From: Rotaria socialis
Taxonomy: Eukaryota; Rotifera; Eurotatoria; Philodinida; Philodinidae
Assembly: GCA_905331475.1 (NCBI GenBank)
Contig: CAJNYU010001520.1
Coordinates: 62,001 to 126,000 of the forward strand
Reading direction: 5' to 3'
Length of the DNA stretch: 64,000 bases
Shown piece by piece: positions 11,038 through 22,491 of this stretch. Positions within the stretch are counted from its first letter, which is position 1. The number at the start of each line of letters is the position of its first letter. A model generated the notes under the pieces. That model saw only the letters and a list, made by a program, of their open reading frames with translations. It had not been told where the DNA came from and did not search any database. Made by a program: the position numbers and the translations under genes.

Positions 11038-12265
11038 AGGTTTGCCGGTGCAATCGTCTGCGGATTTACTTTTTTTCTTTATTATTGAAGGATTTATTTT
11101 TTATGAATACTCAGCTCTTCACTTCTTGTGGGTAGAGCAATCATGTCTTAGCAGCCTTTTTCCATGAGAATATTACTTTTCACAGGCAAAACAATTGCTG
11201 TTTATGTAATCTTTCAATTCGCTTCTTTTTTTTTGTAACAAGAAGATCTGCTATTAATACACGATTTTCTTGCATCTCGCAAGCTGTTAAACAACACGTA
11301 AGAAATAAAAGTGAATGTAGCACTACTCTATTAAACAAATCATCCACTTGTTCGAATACAAAAGTAGACTAAACAATTTGAACATTTTCAATGAAACAAT
11401 CGTAGATCTAATGATTGATATTGATAGTCGAGATCATGAATATTGTTATCTTTTATTACTAATACACATTGAGCTTTCAATCTATTCATAACTATGAAAT
11501 ATTTCTCAAGTGAAAACATAAGCATGTATAAAAAACTTCTTATTCCGACAGACATTTGACTCAATTGCATGTTTGGTCTGTAATAAAATATTTTTCATTT
11601 AAGTCTTCTTGCATCGTTCTCAAAATCATCTGATTGACGACGAAGCAATAAAATATCGCAGAAAATCAAAGCATGAAAGTATAAAACCTACGTAATATGA
11701 TATTGAATGAAAATTGAAATTATTACAGAGAGAATATCAACAATGATAGTCGTTGGTTCTATTCGCTCACGATTAAAATATGAAATACGATACAAATGTT
11801 TCTTAAAACGCGTAAGTGTGTCATGACCTTTGCGGAAACAAATCAGGTTCAAAGTTCATGTTTATCTTTTTCAAATCTTATTTTAGATTGCGGTTTATAA
11901 GAAGAAGAATTATCGTTAGGTAACAAAGATACGAGAAGACAATCGTTGAAGAGAAGAAACCATACGTTAACTTTCGCGTTTCTATTGCGAGCTGAGCGGT
12001 GAAGACAGTTTGCTCACTGAGGCTATGTTTCTACAGCTGTACCTCAATCAGAGTTCTCTCACTGAGCGGATTTGGCTTCTCATTCATCATGCCTGATTGC
12101 ATCGCCATATCGGTTTCACAAAAAATATTGCCAACTGAGCCATTTTCTACTAGAGAATTATATCATTGAACTCGATTGTAACTTAAGGAATTGAATAATT
12201 GATTACAACATACGTACGTACTAGGTATTTATTATCAAGTAGTAGAATTATATTCAGAAGAATTT
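11038..12265. other. Intergenic within the paralogue cluster
   Basis: About 1.2 kb between the promoter of C and the 3' end of D. Only scattered short frames; I found no clear remnant of another cluster member and no inverted repeat. Confidence 0.5.
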
Positions 12266-14300
12266 TTAACCAATCACTATTTCCAAATCTTCTTCAGCTA
12301 ATTTAGCTAAAAAACGTTGATATTCATCGCGACGTGCCTTATTACGTGATGCATATTCGTTTTGTCGTTCTTGAGCTAATTGTATAATTTTCGTTGATGT
12401 AATAGTTGTATTTGAAGAAAGTGAACGCAAAAGCGATGATCTCTCCGAATTCGTTTGCAGAAGCAATAATGTGTTTATAGTAGCAATCTGATTAATCATA
12501 TATTCAGATGAAATATCAAAATATGTTTTCGACATCACATAGAGTAGATGAGCACCTCGTTCGATTTCTTGACATGTTATACTTAAGATTTCGACAAAAA
12601 ATTCTCGATCACTTGCATCAATCAATAAATTGTTCGCTTGTGCATCTTTCATGGCACCGATAAAGTCTTGCACAATGATCTAAACCAAAACATTCTGTTC
12701 TATAAACAAGGATTTTATGATAGCTGCTTCTTGCCTGTTGCGTACTATCAGCTTGAATGGATAATTTCGAAAAGAACTGTATCAAACGTCCCCATTGTTC
12801 TTTGATTTGACTCATTTGCAAGATAGACTCAATAAGAATATCGACAATTTCTTGTTCACTCATTCGATCTAAATCAAGAGCAGCAATTTTCTTCATCATA
12901 TCAGCTATTTTTTGTTGTTCGGCCACTTGTTGTGCAGCAAAAGCAGCATGACGTTTTTCGGCTTCTTGTAAAACTTGAAGAAGATGATTTGCTTTAGCTA
13001 TCGCATTTTGTTTGGCTGTTTCGGCTGCTGCTGCAGCTGCAGCAAGAGCTGCTTGATTACTATAACATAATCCTAAAATGCAGCCGAGGATGCGCGCTGG
13101 AAAAGTGACAATCGACACAACAAAATTGACTATTTTTCGAAATATTTTCTTGAACCATCCACGAAATGCTGGAATCGCATTAAATGCGACTTGATATTCT
13201 TGGCGAGCTTTTTCCATTTCGCGTCGAGCATCTTCGTACTGAGCCTTAATAGAATTCATATTATTATTGAGCTGTATCTGATCTTGTTTCGCTGCATTAA
13301 TCTGTTCTTGAATTTTATCAACAATGCTTGATTGCGATGAATGTGTGTATGTATTTGCTGCGATAATTTCACCAATAAGTTCTTGTAATGAAGAAAATTT
13401 TTGGAACGTTGCTCGTGCATGTGCAGCACTTTCATTAGCAATACGACCAACAGCGTCCAAAGACTTCGGAAGCATCATTTCGATAAGCATTGGTGAGCCA
13501 ACCATGACTAATTTGAGAGCAGTTTTAATATGATTGGGAACTTCTTGAACATTGAGTTGAATACGATCCATAGCTGTATGTGCGCCTAACAGTGCTGAAT
13601 ACATCGAGCCTGTTACTTGAGAGATTGTTGCTCGAAATGAACCTGGATCTTTAATGTGTTGAAAGACAAATTGTGGTGGACGAGTCAGTGGAAAATCACG
13701 TTTACTGGCAAGGACAAGAAGATTGCCTATATAGTTAACTGTGAGTGGTCCAGCAGTCATTAAATGTACCCATTCACCGTCGATATTATCTTGTAGTGCG
13801 AGTTGATCATCGAGTTTATCATCAAAAAGTATTTCGTACGGATCGTCTTCAACAGCACGAGAAAATGAACCTATAAAAAATTGCTTTGTAAACAAAACTT
13901 TTTATCTACCAGAGTTTCTCATAAAAATTTCATATCTTTTTGGATACAGAAAGAATATTGCTTCGATTTAACTCACCACCCAATGAATCATCATTGCGAG
14001 ATAATGCCACTAAAAATTCAGCGTCATCCATTTGTGGAATAGCAAAGAGCTTTTCTCGGTCCATGTTAATCACTCGTTGAATGAAATGATCACTGAATGG
14101 ATTCAATGATCTATCCGATGGTAAGAAGACAGTATGAGCGATTGAATTAGCATATACATCAGTTGCAAGTATCACCATAAATACCAGACACTTCAACGGA
14201 TAGACTAAAATTAAAAGATAGTGTTTCCTTCAAAAAACAATAATGTACATAGCCAATAAATTTTACATTACTACGTAAAATACTTACATTTCTCAATCAT
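12266..14300 (-). CDS. Secreted helical family, paralogue D (long form, hairpin)
   Basis: Four exons: 14288-14300, 13977-14204, 12735-13870 and 12266-12679, phases matching, about 596 aa. The first two exons encode the signal peptide and an acidic pro-like segment. The core EWVHLMTAGPLTVNYIGNL, LLVLASKRDFPL and DPGSFRATISQV follows. From about residue 260 there is a coiled coil, then a hydrophobic segment near 330-352 (VVSIVTFPARILGCILGL), then an Ala-rich coiled coil, then QIKEQWGRLIQFFSKLS and a C-terminal helical exon. Coil, hydrophobic hairpin, coil is the tongue-and-stalk layout of alpha-helical pore-forming proteins (ClyA/HBL/XaxA type). That is a structural analogy, not detected homology. 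The third intron begins GC rather than GT. Divergent from paralogue E. Confidence 0.8.
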
Positions 14301-14382
14301 ATTGGCCTGTAACTCACACAGAATATTATTAAAAACACAAAAATATATGCCTTAAAGAAATAAAATGTTTCGATCAGAACTT

Positions 14383-14390
14383 CTTATATA
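14383..14390 (-). promoter_or_regulatory. TATA box of paralogue D
   Basis: Read on the minus strand this is TATATAAG, about 85 bp upstream of the D start codon at 14300. Confidence 0.5.
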
Positions 14391-14637
14391 CTGACTTTCT
14401 GATAATTAAAAGAGAAGGATTCAAAAAAGTACAGCTGTGATATTATTCGATTGTTTCTCATAAATCATTCGCTCGACGAAAATATTTTTCATGGAAACGC
14501 TGTCTAAAAAATGCATTCACTGATAAAGACCTCTGGCCTTAAGATAAGACAGTTTCAAAGTACAAAATGTATATTGCTTAATTCGTGAGAATACTCGTCA
14601 CCGATACCAGATGTTCTATTACAGGCGATTATACAAC

Positions 14638-14646
14638 TATAAAAAG
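14638..14646 (+). promoter_or_regulatory. TATA box of paralogue E
   Basis: TATAAAAAG, 53 bp before the E start codon at 14700. With the D element it makes a compact back-to-back promoter of 399 bp between the two start codons. Confidence 0.5.
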
Positions 14647-14699
14647 TACAACTTCTACTGAGCACGACAGTGGAACAAGTTTAATTTTTGTACAGAAAA

Positions 14700-16710
14700 A
14701 TGAACTCAAGTGAGCAGTTTTCTTTCACAAATATTGTCTTTAAATATTACTTTCAGTTTATTTATGCATGATGATCATGAGTCTACTGATGCTGACTTCA
14801 GCATCTACTCAATCAATGGCACGTTCTCTTTTTATGAGTCCAACGGATGATCCATTTCTCGATCCTTATATTGAAACAATATCACACATGTCGACAAAAG
14901 ATATAGTGTCCATGCCAAAAATGAATGATGATGAATTTCTTCAGTATTTGTTGAATGACGATGCAGCTGATGGAACTACTCGTGGTGAGTCTTTGCGGCG
15001 TTTTGTTTCGAATAGTCAATTTCATTTTCTCTGGCTGCTTTGAAATATTCTTCCTTGTAGATATACTATCACGTGTCGATGCGAGCGTTTTTGATCCACT
15101 TCGTGACGATCAACTGACACATCAAACAGACATCGATAAAGAGTGGGAAAATTTGATGGTCTCAGGTCCTATTGCTGTTGGATACATGGGCAATCTCATG
15201 GTACTTGCTAGTAAGCAAGACTTTCCATTCAGAACTCCAGCTGGATATGTTTATCGATTCATTAGGTAAAATATATAATAATACTTTTCTTTTATTTAAT
15301 AATTATTTTTGAAATAAAAAAACTTTTTCCAGATATCCAAACTCATTTCGTGCTACACTCGCTCAAGTATCTTCCGAAATGTATGATGCTCTTATGGGTG
15401 CTCATACAGCAATGGATTCTATTCAATTAGCTATTAAACAAGTTCCGACATATGTAAAAACAGCAATGAAATTAATATCCTCGGCGTCCGACCCTATGCT
15501 CAAAACAATGTTACCGCTTACACTCGATAGTATAGCTCGGTTAGCTACGCAAAGCGCCAATGTAGCTAATTCAACACTTACTCGTTTCAATCGATTACAA
15601 GATTTGCTAGCTGAGATTATCGAATTGAGCGCAAGTACTGGATCGTCGAACGAAGCAGATATTAATAGTATGAAAGATCAAATAATAAATTCAACTTTTG
15701 AACAGCAACGCCTCGAAGAAAGTCTTGCAACTATAAAAAATCAATACACTCAATCAAAAGCAAATCTAGAACTTTCTCGTAAAAAATACGCCGAAGCTAT
15801 GGAATTACTTGCAGCATCATCAACACCCGATATCATACAAGACGGTGTTTCACAACCTAATCTGATTGAAGTTGCTATTGGTTTTGTTTTCAATCCTGTC
15901 CAAGCAATTGGCTGCCTATTGGGAAGCTGTGGATCTCCAACTTATAAAGTTGATAACACTAAATTTGAAAACGCAATGAAATCGGCTCAACTTGCCAAAC
16001 AAGAAATGGAACGTGCTGAACAAGTTCATAATGAGCATTTTCTTCTTCAATTAGCTGAACAAAACGAATTAGCTAAAACGATGGGCCAGATGGCTATGCT
16101 TGATCTAAGTGTGTTGAGTACAGAGGAAATCATTCGTTTATTAGTTGAAGCCACCGAACAGATCATTCAAATTAAAGAGCAATGGTCACGTATGATCCAA
16201 TTTTTCTCAAAATTAGCTGCTCAAGCTCATAGCACTCAACAAGTAGGAGAAGTGATTTTCTAAGCGCACTTCTATTCCTAATAGTTTTCTTTTTAGGTTG
16301 TTGTCAAAGACTTTGTTGAAGTTATTCAACAAGCTCAACAGGACAATCTATTGGTCAATCCATTTGAACGTGAATTTTTCATTGAAATTCTATTACCTTC
16401 TGCTACAACTATTGAAAGTGGTGCACATTTATTATATGTTATGGCTAAAACTTACTATGCTGTGTCAAGCGAACATATGATCAATCAAATTGCAGGCATT
16501 GCCAAAATGTTAATGTTACAAACAGATGAAGCTCGTAACAATCAACTTCAACAAGCGTCTAATACTACATTGGTTACTTCACTGAAAATCACTCAATTAG
16601 CGCAAGATCGCCATACCCTTTATCTTCAAGAAAATCGTAATCGTCAAGCTGAATACACCGCATATCTTAATAGTTTGGCCACATTTGAATTGGAAGGCAT
16701 TATTGGCTAA
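14700..16710 (+). CDS. Secreted helical family, paralogue E (long form, hairpin)
   Basis: Five exons: 14700-14709, 14757-14984, 15061-15265, 15333-16242 and 16297-16710; phases match, about 588 aa. It mirrors D: a tiny start exon, a 228-nt signal/acidic exon of identical length, and a 414-nt last exon of identical length. It has one extra intron (15266-15332) in the core. Signal peptide includes MSLLMLTSAST. Core EWENLMVSGPIAVGYMGNL, VLASKQDFPF, NSFRATLAQV. The insertion has a coiled coil, a hydrophobic stretch near residues 327-349 (VAIGFVFNPVQAIGCLLGSC) and a second coil, then QIKEQWSRMIQFFSKLA. The GC-[IL]-LG-x-C motif in the hairpin is shared with D. It is the only cluster member on the plus strand, so an inversion accompanied the duplication. 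Function unknown; a membrane-inserting role is inferred. Confidence 0.82.
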
Positions 16711-17218
16711 ATAAATCTTGTAATAATTTTAAAAAAAATTATGGATTATATCTAAAATAGTGTTTGAAAAACAAAATGTTCTGTAGATGTTTGTTGTCAA
16801 AGTTTACCATTTTGAATACTAAATAAATTTAAAAACAAACAACGATAGGTAGAGCTTTGAAAAAACAAATTTGATCTAATAATCCAAAGATATTTGTTCA
16901 CTTTTGCCATTAAAAATATTTAGAATACTTCTGAAGTTGCAGAGCGATAGTGATAGCAATGTTATCTATGGAGTTTAAACTACATAGGAAATATGACTGT
17001 TACTTTCACAGGACCCGAAGATAGATGTCATTTACTAGGCCTACTGGCATTGAAATATTCTCCTCTGAATTTCTTGAAACAGAAAAAAATTTGAAATATA
17101 CAGAATGATAGGTATGCTAATATTAAGAATAAAATTCTACTCAGCAATCCACTCTTTTCTTTTATTAACAATGCAGCTTTTATTCAATATTTCCCATTGC
17201 CAATTTCTTCCATGGGTA
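16711..17218. other. Intergenic, convergent 3' ends of E and F
   Basis: About 500 bp of AT-rich sequence between two converging genes. No gene or repeat recognised. Confidence 0.5.
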
Positions 17219-19220
17219 TCAATCAGCAGTTTTTTTTCTTCCGGTAAAATCGACTAAAATTTGTTGATATTCTCTACGACGATTGTTAATGCGCGCAAAA
17301 TGGTGATTTTTTTGGTCTTCAGCTAACTGAATGACTCGTGGTGTTATCAATGTGATCTGGTTAGATATTTCACGCAAGTATGATGCTTTTTCGTCGTTCG
17401 ATTGCAAAATAAGTAAATTCATGTTGATTGTTTGATTGATTATATATTCCGACGAAATATCAGTGTAAGCTTTGGACATAGCAAAAAGCAAATCAGCTTG
17501 CTCGTCTATGCTTTGGCATGCACCTACCAACATGCTTAAAAAGAATTCTTTTTCGGCCGAGTCCAAGTGTAATATGCCGTCTTTTAAATCTTTGATCGGT
17601 TCAATATAATCTTTCAGTATACTCTAGAGAGAGAGAAGACAATCAACAATTTTTTTCACCTCCAAATATATAAATTTCTTTGACTTACTTTGTGTACCGG
17701 TTCAACTTGTGCAACGAGCTTGTGAAAGAAAATCATTAGTCTACTCCATTGGACCATTATTTGATTAATTTGTATATTAGAATTGACAATGATGTCTTGA
17801 AAAGTTTCGTTCAAATTTCTAGTCATCATCAACTCCTTATAACTCTACCGATATTTAACAAACGAATCGTGTCATAAACGGATCAGTTCTTTTCTTGTTT
17901 ATTCGGTCTAGAAACAACACCACCACCACCACCACCACCAATAATACTACGCGCAGCACGTTGTTGATTGGTTTTGATATCAAATCTTTCAATATCACGC
18001 TCGTTCTCAATATGCCCAGCTTTTAACAAATTGTTATCTTTTATAGTTTCAACTACAGTAGTAAAACCATTGAGAATTGATTGTGGAATTGTGTTCGCGA
18101 TTTGAAATGATTTTACGTCCGAAGAAGGACGATATTCTTTAGATTTATTCTTTGTGTCTAGTTGACTATTCCCGTCAAATTCCTTAGTACGATGTTCTTG
18201 ATTGTTGTATGTTGGTTCGAAGGCATACGATCGTTTTTTGCCAGACCCTACTGCCTGAGCAGAATGTGTGTATGCGCTTATTTGCATGACTTCTGATATA
18301 AGATCATGTGAATTTTGTAATCTGTCGATTATTGTTCGAGTATGTATCACACTTTCATTGGCTACATAATCGAGATCTGCTAAAAGTTTCGGAAGCATGA
18401 AGTCAATAATCTTTGATGAATTCGAAACTAATAGCTTCGTAGATGTATTAATATAGCTTGATAATCTTAGGTTATTGAATTGAATTTGAAGCATTTTAGC
18501 GTGAAGACTGAGAAGAGTTGAATAGATCGTATCGGCTACTTGAGAGAAATTATTCACATATCATAGAGTCTGTTGTGAAAGATTATATAATTTGTAAATA
18601 AATGAAAATCATTTCAATTGATGAATAATCAAATTATCGTTGCACGAAATGACGTTGAATTTTTTACGTAAAGAAATTGAAAATTCGCTGGAGAAATGAG
18701 CGGAAAGTCCTTTTTACTACCATATACAAGTAGACTATTCAGACGGTTGATTGTAAGTGGTCCCGAAGTCAATAGATAATTCCATTCTTCCTCGGTATTA
18801 TTTTCAAGCACGAGTTGCTCATCACGATTACTATCACTGAGTGATGTTGAGCGTTCGTTACGCAATAATAAGTCTATAGTATATTTAGAAATGCAATTAA
18901 AGAGCGTCTGACTATACGGCCACTTACTATCTAGCGTAGACTTCTTTAAGTTAGACAGAAATTCATTGGTGTCCGCTTGCGAAATAGTGAAAGAGTCACT
19001 AGAATCAGTAGCAATCGTTTCCGGAATGAATGAACAACTGGAAGCATCCAGCAATCTATTTGAATATACAACGTTCGTATCAGCGAGTGGTAATTGATGC
19101 GCAGCTGTTACACATATGAATGTTAGTACTAAAATGAAAGATGCCAAGGAAAAAACATTTTACAATTTAACTAATTGCAAGAAACTATTTTAAATTCAAA
19201 TACATACTGTTGATAATCAT
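17219..19220 (-). CDS. Secreted helical family, paralogue F (long form, damaged?)
   Basis: Exon candidates: 19208-19220, 18928-19128, about 18636-18873, about 17880-18550, about 17699-17860 and 17219-17623. The 13-nt first exon and the second-exon layout match D. The signal peptide (about the first 15 residues), core EEWNYLLTSGPLTINRLNSL, a NSTSFRAT motif and the C-terminal helical exon are all recognisable. Two things are odd. Between the SFRAT motif and the next conserved block about 80 nt are inserted that contain a stop and have no good GT donor at the left edge, so the gene is either broken or uses shifted splice sites that drop conserved residues. And the central hydrophobic hairpin is replaced by a polar low-complexity stretch ending in a glycine run. 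It may be a decaying or re-purposed copy. Confidence 0.55.
17920..17942 (-). repeat. Trinucleotide repeat coding for poly-Gly
   Basis: A short CAC/ACC run, read as seven glycines near the end of one exon candidate of paralogue F. It may lie at an exon edge. Confidence 0.7.
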
Positions 19221-19614
19221 TTCGACGATTATTTCAGTCAATGTGTTTTTTCGAAAACAATATTTTCTCATTTATTGCGACTAAAACGACAACAAACATA
19301 TGTATCGACCAAAAGCTTATTCCCATAGGATAAATCGTTATCGCTAAGATTAAATTCATCGATATGTGTTTTTCAAAGCTAATCTCTTCAATTAAAGCAG
19401 TTTGTAAAAGACATAATGACCTTATTTCGTTTTCCTAAGAAATAATAATCCTAATAGAAAAGGCAAACTTGCTTGTGAACATAATTGAGAGAGCCTTGAA
19501 TCTTCTTCCTTTGCTAATGATAATTCAATTTTCGCATGAATTGCTTGTTTATTACTCAATCTTTAACATCGATTATAAAAACACATTTTACATAAAAAAA
19601 AAAAGAAAAATAGC
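19221..19614. other. Intergenic, 5' flank of F and 3' flank of F-box gene
   Basis: About 390 bp, AT-rich; it should contain the promoter of paralogue F. Nothing else seen. Confidence 0.5.
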
Positions 19615-20622
19615 TCATTCAATTATTTTCAATTCAATATAATCACACATAATCGCGTATTTTCTATATGGCAATTGCCATATTCTTAAACCAAAATAAA
19701 CTTTTGATAATTCATAAATTGTTATAATTCCCATCTGTTCTTCAAACCATTGAGACGTTGTTTGATTACTTTGATTTTTACTATTATTAATAACATAACG
19801 TAAATCAAACCAATCTTGGTCCCATTCAAGTGAACTCATTATACCGTATTCAGGTATACATGTAAATTCACCTGTAAATTGATCTTCGTCGCTCGGTTGT
19901 TCATAACGTAATAATTCTAGTTTTATTCGACAAAAAATTGCGTATCGACCGGGTATAATCGAATGAAATTCTCCGCGTATGGCTGCTAACCATCTAGAAT
20001 CAAGGATCGCAATAGAACCAAAACTACTTGTTGTATCATCAATTATTGTAGGACGATTTGCATCACTTACTCGTGTTATATCGAAACAGACATAAGTTTC
20101 ATATGCAAATGATAAACGTATTTTTCGTTGTGATAAATAATAGTAAATTAATTTCGATAAAATTGTTTTATCTTCTTGAAAAACCAACTCACGAAATCGA
20201 TTTTCAGTAATAGCCATTTTTAATTGTGAAGATAATTTCGGTAGATAGAATTTCGATCGTTTAGCAGCTGCAAAACCTTTCATATTTCCATTTTGAGCAT
20301 CGGTAACAATAAGATTCCAACCATTACGTACAATTGCTGGCGGCAATTGTGAATATTGTTTTTCGAATTCAACGAAATGCCTATCTGATGAATATAAATG
20401 ATCACAATTGTTTTTATTCGAAAATATTTCATCGCAATAACGTTTTAATAATATCGGACCATAACGTATTCGAATTAGATATCTCCAAAAGAAATCCTGT
20501 TCAAGAACATGATGCAAATTACGATTCGTACATGATAAATGAATAATATCAGTTAGTTTCGGTAAATATCCACATACAGAATACCATACTATATCAGGAA
20601 GCGAAGTCCAGTCGGAGCTCAT
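19615..20622 (-). CDS. F-box protein
   Basis: A single-exon gene of 335 aa. The N-terminus SLPDIVWYSVCGYLPKLTDI followed by LSCTNRNLHHVLEQDFFWRY is a typical F-box, the domain that binds Skp1 in SCF ubiquitin ligases. The rest (residues 60-335) has no WD40 or leucine-rich repeats; it is a mixed alpha/beta region with many aromatic residues and a likely substrate-binding role. The C-terminal stretch with SLEWDQDWFDLRYV and VYFGLRIWQLPYR resembles the uncharacterised C-terminal regions of other F-box-only proteins, but I cannot name a subfamily. The start at 20622 places the F-box right at the N-terminus. Likely cytosolic or nuclear adaptor; target unknown. Confidence 0.75.
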   Translation of the reverse strand: MSSDWTSLPDIVWYSVCGYLPKLTDIIHLSCTNRNLHHVLEQDFFWRYLIRIRYGPILLKRYCDEIFSNKNNCDHLYSSDRHFVEFEKQYSQLPPAIVRNGWNLIVTDAQNGNMKGFAAAKRSKFYLPKLSSQLKMAITENRFRELVFQEDKTILSKLIYYYLSQRKIRLSFAYETYVCFDITRVSDANRPTIIDDTTSSFGSIAILDSRWLAAIRGEFHSIIPGRYAIFCRIKLELLRYEQPSDEDQFTGEFTCIPEYGIMSSLEWDQDWFDLRYVINNSKNQSNQTTSQWFEEQMGIITIYELSKVYFGLRIWQLPYRKYAIMCDYIELKIIE

Positions 20623-20677
20623 TTTCTTCTTCGATTATTATTCTCTTTTCTTTTGCCGTCAATCTCTTTCCGGATAC

Positions 20678-20700
20678 ATATATATATATATATGTGTGTG
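20678..20700. repeat. AT/GT dinucleotide microsatellite
   Basis: A run of AT followed by GT dinucleotides just upstream of the F-box gene. Confidence 0.8.
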
Positions 20701-20944
20701 TAATATAGTTTACCGATATTATTTTACTGAGTACGAAGAGAACAAAACAAAAAGAAAAGAAAAGAAAAGAAAGAAGACGAAGAAAATACTCGTTTTCCTA
20801 TTCATTCTTAGCAGAGTCAGAGTGTTTTTCGTTGGTTGGAATATAATGGCAAATGATTGTGCTTTTTTGGATGTCAATACATGTATTTATAGAACATGCG
20901 CCATGCAAGCCGATAGATGTTGCTGTGAAACAAATTATTTTCTT

Positions 20945-21738
20945 CTATATGCCGCGCGGTTGTCTGCCAGGATAGACATATTTGAAATATATTATTTCAG
21001 CGCTGACGATTACTAAAAATAATATTATACCCAAGATCATCCCTAATTGTGCCGAACGTGTTGCGGACTGTTCGCCTTGAAAAGCAAAAATACATTATTA
21101 TTCTTTTCTAGAAATAAAAAATAGAACTACCTTGTACAAGTGCTCGTCCGGTGGTAGTACTAGATTTTGTGGTGGTTGTCACAGTGGTAGGATTGCTCGT
21201 GTCAGAATCAGAAAGCACATTTGTTTGAGTACTGTCGGATGTTAAATGAGTTGCTATACTCACGTTGGTCGATGGATCTCCATCGTTACTAACTTTGGCA
21301 CTTGAAGATATTCGATGAAATTCAGCAGTTGGATTCGATAGACTATCAGAATACAGGACACCCTCGTCTATTGCTATATTATATTCAGTATTTGTATGCC
21401 ATTGAAAAGAATCCGGTATGGAAAAAGTAACTGTCTGATTGAAATATGTGATATTGCTATTATTTGCGCTTACGTCGACATCATAAACTAATTGCTTTGT
21501 TGTCCCATCATGAATACGAACGTAAGATGGAAATTTTGGCTTATTAACTTTTCTATGAACTAAATACTAAGTCAAGTAAAAGTAACGCTCATAAATCTAC
21601 TGTACTATTATTACCTTCAATTTTTATTTCGTGCGCATTTATTGAGAGTATTGTAGGCACATTTGAAAAAGAAAAATGAATGTTCGCATAGATAGCAGCA
21701 ATAAATACAACAAAAGTCGCAATGCAAAAAGCCTTCAT
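20945..21738 (-). CDS. Single-pass membrane protein with Thr/Ser-rich stalk
   Basis: Three exons, 21615-21738, 21131-21559 and 20945-21075, joined in phase 1 each time; 227 aa. The signal peptide is MKAFCIATFVVFIAAIYANI. The ectodomain (about residues 25-140) is beta-rich with NxS/NxT sites (NNSNITYFNQTVTF). It is followed by a Ser/Thr stalk (SNPTTVTTTTKSSTTTG) and one transmembrane helix near the C-terminus (LGMILGIILFLVIVSAEIIYF) with a short basic tail. The overall layout is a type I cell-surface glycoprotein. I do not recognise a named domain in the ectodomain. The exon joins restore an unbroken frame through the helix, which supports the model over the overlapping plus-strand frame at 20696-21016. 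Confidence 0.68.
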
Positions 21739-22491
21739 GACTTACTAGTAAAATCTAAATGAACTTTTTGCTATGATATAGAAGAAAGTAGGTTTTTTTC
21801 TCGGTGTTTTGTATTAGAAAAATAGAAAAACAGAGAAGTTAAATATTGATCCTCTGACAGATTTGCATAGGATAGCTCAAGCAGAATGAAAAATACGTGA
21901 CAGTATGTGATGACAAATGATAAATGAGTCGCTTAAATATTAAAAAAAGCAAGTTAACACATATTTTGAAAGAAAAACTTGACGATACCGTGAATGAATA
22001 AAGACATGTGTTCGTTAGAAAACGACAAACGCTATTTGGAACTTGTAAAAAAAACTAGCTCATGACTTTATCGGCATAAGTGACTATGTTCTTAACAAAT
22101 ATGAATTAAAAGAATTTTCTTCGATGGAAATTCAGTTTCTACTTTGGAAAGAAGAAACAAAGTACACTCACTAAGATTGTAATTACGCATAATTCGAAGC
22201 AACGTGTTCAATACGTCGATAGGTCTACTAGAAATAATACTATCTACAAGATTAAATATCGATCACAGCGTACATATCGAATGATCAATCCGTAGAGAAA
22301 AAGCCGTTAGTCATCTATACATAACTGTCAGTATAGAAATTCTCAAATTGTTCGTTTTGAACATATGTTCAGTTAAGGAAGAAATTATTTGTTTTTATTC
22401 TATGCACATATTTTTCTTCATGACCTATACTTTGCCACTTTAGAGAAACGCCTATTTATTAAATTATATTAAAACTTTTATAATATTGTCA
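21739..22491. other. Intergenic
   Basis: About 750 bp between the start of the surface protein and the 3' end of the MORN gene. No coding frame or repeat recognised. Confidence 0.5.

Noticed and set aside
6774..19220. Recent horizontal transfer of bacterial toxin genes
   Set aside because: The genes have several introns at shared positions, eukaryotic signal exons and base composition like their neighbours; an old origin cannot be excluded but nothing shows a recent transfer.
20696..21016. Plus-strand frame of 106 aa with some cysteines
   Set aside because: Runs through a microsatellite and a purine-rich run and overlaps the last exon of a better-supported minus-strand membrane protein.
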